Origin: Sipunculus nudus
Lineage: Eukaryota > Annelida > Sipuncula > Golfingiida > Sipunculidae
Length of the DNA stretch: 64,000 bases
Direction of reading: 5' to 3'
NCBI GenBank assembly: GCA_026874595.1
Contig: CM049316.1
Location: forward strand, 77,967,676 to 78,031,675
The translations under genes and the position numbers were made by a program. The notes beneath the pieces are model-generated. The model did not search any database and was not told the origin of the DNA. It worked only from the letters and a program-made list of their open reading frames with translations. Shown piece by piece: positions 60,591-64,000 of the stretch (its first letter is position 1; each line of letters begins with the position of its first letter).

Positions 60591-63048
60591 CTCCTAATTA
60601 TTTTAAGAATATTCTTAAAAATGCCCTTTGGCCTGAAGTAGATAAACAGATATTCTGCCAATTTTGTGCATAGTACTAGTAGTTACATATCTTGTAAAAC
60701 GTGTTTACTTTGCGACTCTTTATGCATTATTTATGCTGAAATACAGTGAGTGGTGTCTTCCCGGCACTGCTAGACAGTACATTCCTCTTTGGTACACTTT
60801 CCATGTCTATGTCTATGTCAGTGATTGGTCGCGCGTCACCTTCAATTGAGGGGCGTCATTAGTTTGACATTACTTTTTACGCAGGTAGTCCACGGAATAG
60901 CTCCTGCAACCTTTGGACAAGAAAGGTTTATACTGCTTCATATGTATGAAAAATTATCCAAGAAAAAACATGCAGACACAGGTACTGGGATGGATTATAG
61001 CACTTGACCAGTGTCAAGCCCTACAGCCCAGGGCCAGGACGGTGAGAGCTCTGGTCTTGTGGATCCTTGAACGGGTCTGTCCAAATCTGTTTCGGCACAT
61101 ATTTCTTGTGTAAGTCTAAGACACCAAATAATTCCTACATATTATCACCAGTACAAGAGTTTAAGAGTCCTAAAGAATCAAAATTATATCCTGTCAGAAA
61201 GAATGCCCGCAACATTTATTTTTCAAGATGCTACGCTCATATTATGCTGCTGCGCTGATTTTCTCTGAAATAATAGGGCCCAAAAAGCTCACCTAAGAAA
61301 AAAAGGCCTGAGTCGTGCTGACAGATCAAAATATTTGACAGATTACACTAGTAGTGGTATTGAAAAATATGGCTTAACTACCCAATTATATAGCACTTTG
61401 TTGTATATTTGGATCCTTGATGGCTTTCAGCACAAGGGGGGTTCTGACCCCTAACACATGTTCTATTAACTGCCCTTAAGCTATGAAAAATTCCTGGTGA
61501 GAATCCTGTTATGGATACTTTCTGAAGTAAATAGATTTATTGCTTCTTCCTCATTGGGCTACTTGAGTTTTCCAATTAGAACAGCAAATAGGAAAGTTGT
61601 ATGGTTCTAAACATCATGATGTATTATGGAGAAAATACTAATGAAAATGAAGGTCTGTCCTCAAAAGTATGTTCTTAAGCGAGGTTAAGCTAAGATTCCT
61701 TATGTGAGGAATGCAGATGTGGCCAAAATTACTATTGACTAGATAAATTTTATCCACCACAACCTTTTGTAAGAGTTTCACACAGTGTGGTGTAACTTGA
61801 GTCTGCCTAGCTATGTGGATCTCTCTGACCGACCCCTGCTGGTGTCCTTGTGGTGCACTATGTGATGAACCTTGAGGTGCCCTCAAGCATGCAGGCCCTT
61901 AGGGTCTGGTGTTTAGTAAACTACTGGGGGAGGGTGAGCTATTAATTATAGTCCACCCCGCAGGACACCTGTATGAGCTGCCTGACATCCATCCATCTCT
62001 CCCATCAACTCCATCTCCCCCATTAACAGGCCATCTGTAAACCAGAGACATACCTGACCTACTGGGCCACCTCCCACTGGAGATTCCATTGGAGTAAATC
62101 TAGATATTTGTATTTGTAAAAGAGAACAATGCATAATTTGAATATTTAATTAATAACATGCCCATGTGAATGCACCAAACCCCTTTGCCCAAATAAGTTT
62201 GAAAAATCTTGTGTGTGAAAGGGGTGCAAGACTGTCATTCCATGTACTTGTGTTTGACAAGTTGATGGACACATGTTTTTTTTTTTTACAAATGACTCTC
62301 ATACATCTGGTATCCATGGTTATAATTACAATATTGAGATCTGTGAGCACTCACAATAATTTGAGGTCTTGGTGTAAGAACCTCATAGAAATCTGGATCA
62401 AATGAGTAGAATCAAATCCTGACAGAATCCAAGTCTGCTTTTGTCATCACTATCTCTTATCATTTATTCACATGATGTCCTCATTCTGAGTCTGTACTGT
62501 AACCAGCTGGATCACAGAGAGCTAGCAGGAAACACTGATAAGATACAAGATAAGCTGTGCAGGATGTGCCCAGAACCACATCACTGATGCAGGCTGTTAG
62601 ATGATGTAGTGATGATGTGATATTAACGATGATGAAGCTGTGTTGGGAAAGGATCTCTCTAGAGTTTGTTGCAGAGGATTCCTATTCTCTGTTCTCAACT
62701 TTGAAATTGAATCTTTTGGCCTTGCTGTTTTGTTAGCTTCAGTGAGATTCCAGGGCTGCATTGTTTTAAAATTTAAATGTGCTCTCTGCTGTGCTGGTGT
62801 CATCCAGACCTGTCAGTCCAGCCCTTGAAGACTTGGTCTTGGTTACCCAGGAAATCAAAGAATTTTGTTATTTAAGGTTTTACATGAGTTTATGTCTGAA
62901 CCTTATATAAAATATAAAATTTATAACCTAAAGATATTAATACATGTCTAGTCTGTGCAAGACGGCAAGTATCATTCAGTTTAACTCTAAAAAATCTTAT
63001 ATTTATTTAAAGTCTTTTACTACTTCTTTTCATTTTTAAATGGTATGT
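60591..63048. other. Unassigned DNA, nothing recognised
   Basis: I see no exon with convincing protein similarity, no RNA gene and no terminal repeats. A poly-T run lies at 62,277-62,287. Confidence 0.4.
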
Positions 63049-64000
63049 TTAGCTCAGCTGACTATAAGTCATCTGAGCTATAGTCGTGGTCCATTGTCCG
63101 TCGTCCGTCCGTAGATGTGGCACGTTTTGAAACCGTAAGACCTAGGAATCAAAATTCGGCATAGTGTTAGATGTCCCCAAGATCTCCTACCAACCCGAAA
63201 ACTGGGTCTTTGCGACTTTGTTCCTTTGAGAAATTAAGGAAAAACCTCAATTTTTCATTAAAAACCTATTTTCACACTTCAGGGCTGCCTAATATCAAAA
63301 CCACTCATCTGTTTTTCCTCATATTTACCATAAATATTCCTTAATATAGTTCCTATGTACATGCCTGAAATTATGTCTGTATTGTATAATTTAAGAAAGT
63401 TATGGGCCAGAACATAATGCATTTTGTAAAAAATCAGGAAAGATATTTGATCACTTAACACAAAACTTGTTAAAGCTATGGACTTTTTTTCAAGTAATAT
63501 AACTTTAATTAATCAAAATTAAATTGTATACCCAAAATTAGATCAAAATCTTTTAAATTTTTAAAAATATTAACAAAAATAAAAAATTGGTACCTTAAAT
63601 TTTGCCTAACTTTGACCATGGCACGTTTTTTTCCTGTAAGTACTGTGGATTTAATTTTCTCAGCATGTTTTTGTTAGCATTTTGTCTGTTAACACCAAAA
63701 ATTTGAAACCAGTTGATCAAAAACTGTAGATTTTATTCAAGTTTTCAAGCACCATGTAACATATTGTTTACATCAGGCTAGTGTTATGCAGTTTGCAAGA
63801 GCTCAGCTCCCCAGCTTAAGCTCTCAGTTCCTAAAATTTGGCATACAATTAGAAGTCTCCAAAATTCCCTACCATGCCAAGAATTTGGTCACTAGGACTT
63901 AATACCTTTGAGATATTAATGAAAAACTTCATTTTTCAATTAAAAACCCATTGTTACACTTCAATTCTGCCTAATATCAAAACCACTGATCTGACTTTAA
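63049..64000 (+). mobile_element. Element C7: family C element, cut by the window end
   Basis: It begins TTAGCTCAGCTGACTATAAG with the family hairpin, then the CCGTCGTCCGTCC microsatellite, AACCGTAAGACCTAGGAATC and the first internal repeat (ATTTTGCCTAAC near 63,600). It is the only family C copy in plus orientation and continues past the window. It is close to C3, C4 and C6 rather than C1. Confidence 0.8.

Overview
This window reads as animal (metazoan) nuclear DNA that is almost entirely repeats. It is AT-rich and has dispersed CpG-poor elements, long minisatellites, a 5'-truncated LINE, a PIF/Harbinger-type MITE and several families of non-autonomous rolling-circle-like elements. There is no bacterial gene packing. 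The element style (terminal hairpins, ends like AACAAGGGACCCATGGGTC, internal TGACCTTTGACC blocks) resembles what I remember from mollusc and other lophotrochozoan genomes, so a mollusc-like invertebrate is my best guess. No intact protein-coding gene can be supported. The only real coding remnants are a LINE reverse-transcriptase C-terminus (22.45-22.87 kb) and a frameshifted relic of an unnamed invertebrate protein family (58.7-54.5 kb, minus strand).

Layout. 1-4 kb has no recognised feature. 4.0-7.4 kb is a ~78-copy 44-bp minisatellite with higher-order structure. 7.5-8.9 kb is element B1. 10.4-14.0 kb holds 18-bp, 39-bp and ~67-bp tandem arrays. 15.7-18.6 kb is element A1 with a ~288-bp tandem core. 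22.4-23.1 kb is a LINE with an 11-bp target duplication. It sits in the tip of a 2.8-kb foldback element (to 25.9 kb) whose arms are packed with CTCGCCTAGGCGAG palindromes. 26.0-28.6 kb is element C1.

29.65-39.59 kb is a Russian-doll nest. Element C2 was split by C3, and C3 was split by both A2 and C4. Every outer element resumes exactly where it was interrupted. 42.3-42.9 kb is a 0.6-kb deletion derivative (C5), and 43.4-44.2 kb is B2. 44.3-49.6 kb is a second nest: repeat D split by C6, which was split by A3. 53.46-53.73 kb is the MITE. 56.3-58.6 kb is a ~79-copy 29-bp array that appears to have grown from one seed inside the minus-strand coding relic. 63.05 kb to the end is element C7, cut by the window edge.

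How the parts relate. Families A and B have a 3' end in CTAG and insert at A^T (strict for A2) without target duplication. Family A also has a GC hairpin 9 nt before CTAG. Family C inserts without target duplication, carries asymmetric inverted ends and is ~2.6 kb once inserts are removed. This points to Helitron/Helentron-like non-autonomous elements. Their autonomous Rep/helicase partner is not in the window. Because the nested copies supply their own empty sites, element boundaries can be fixed from this sequence alone.
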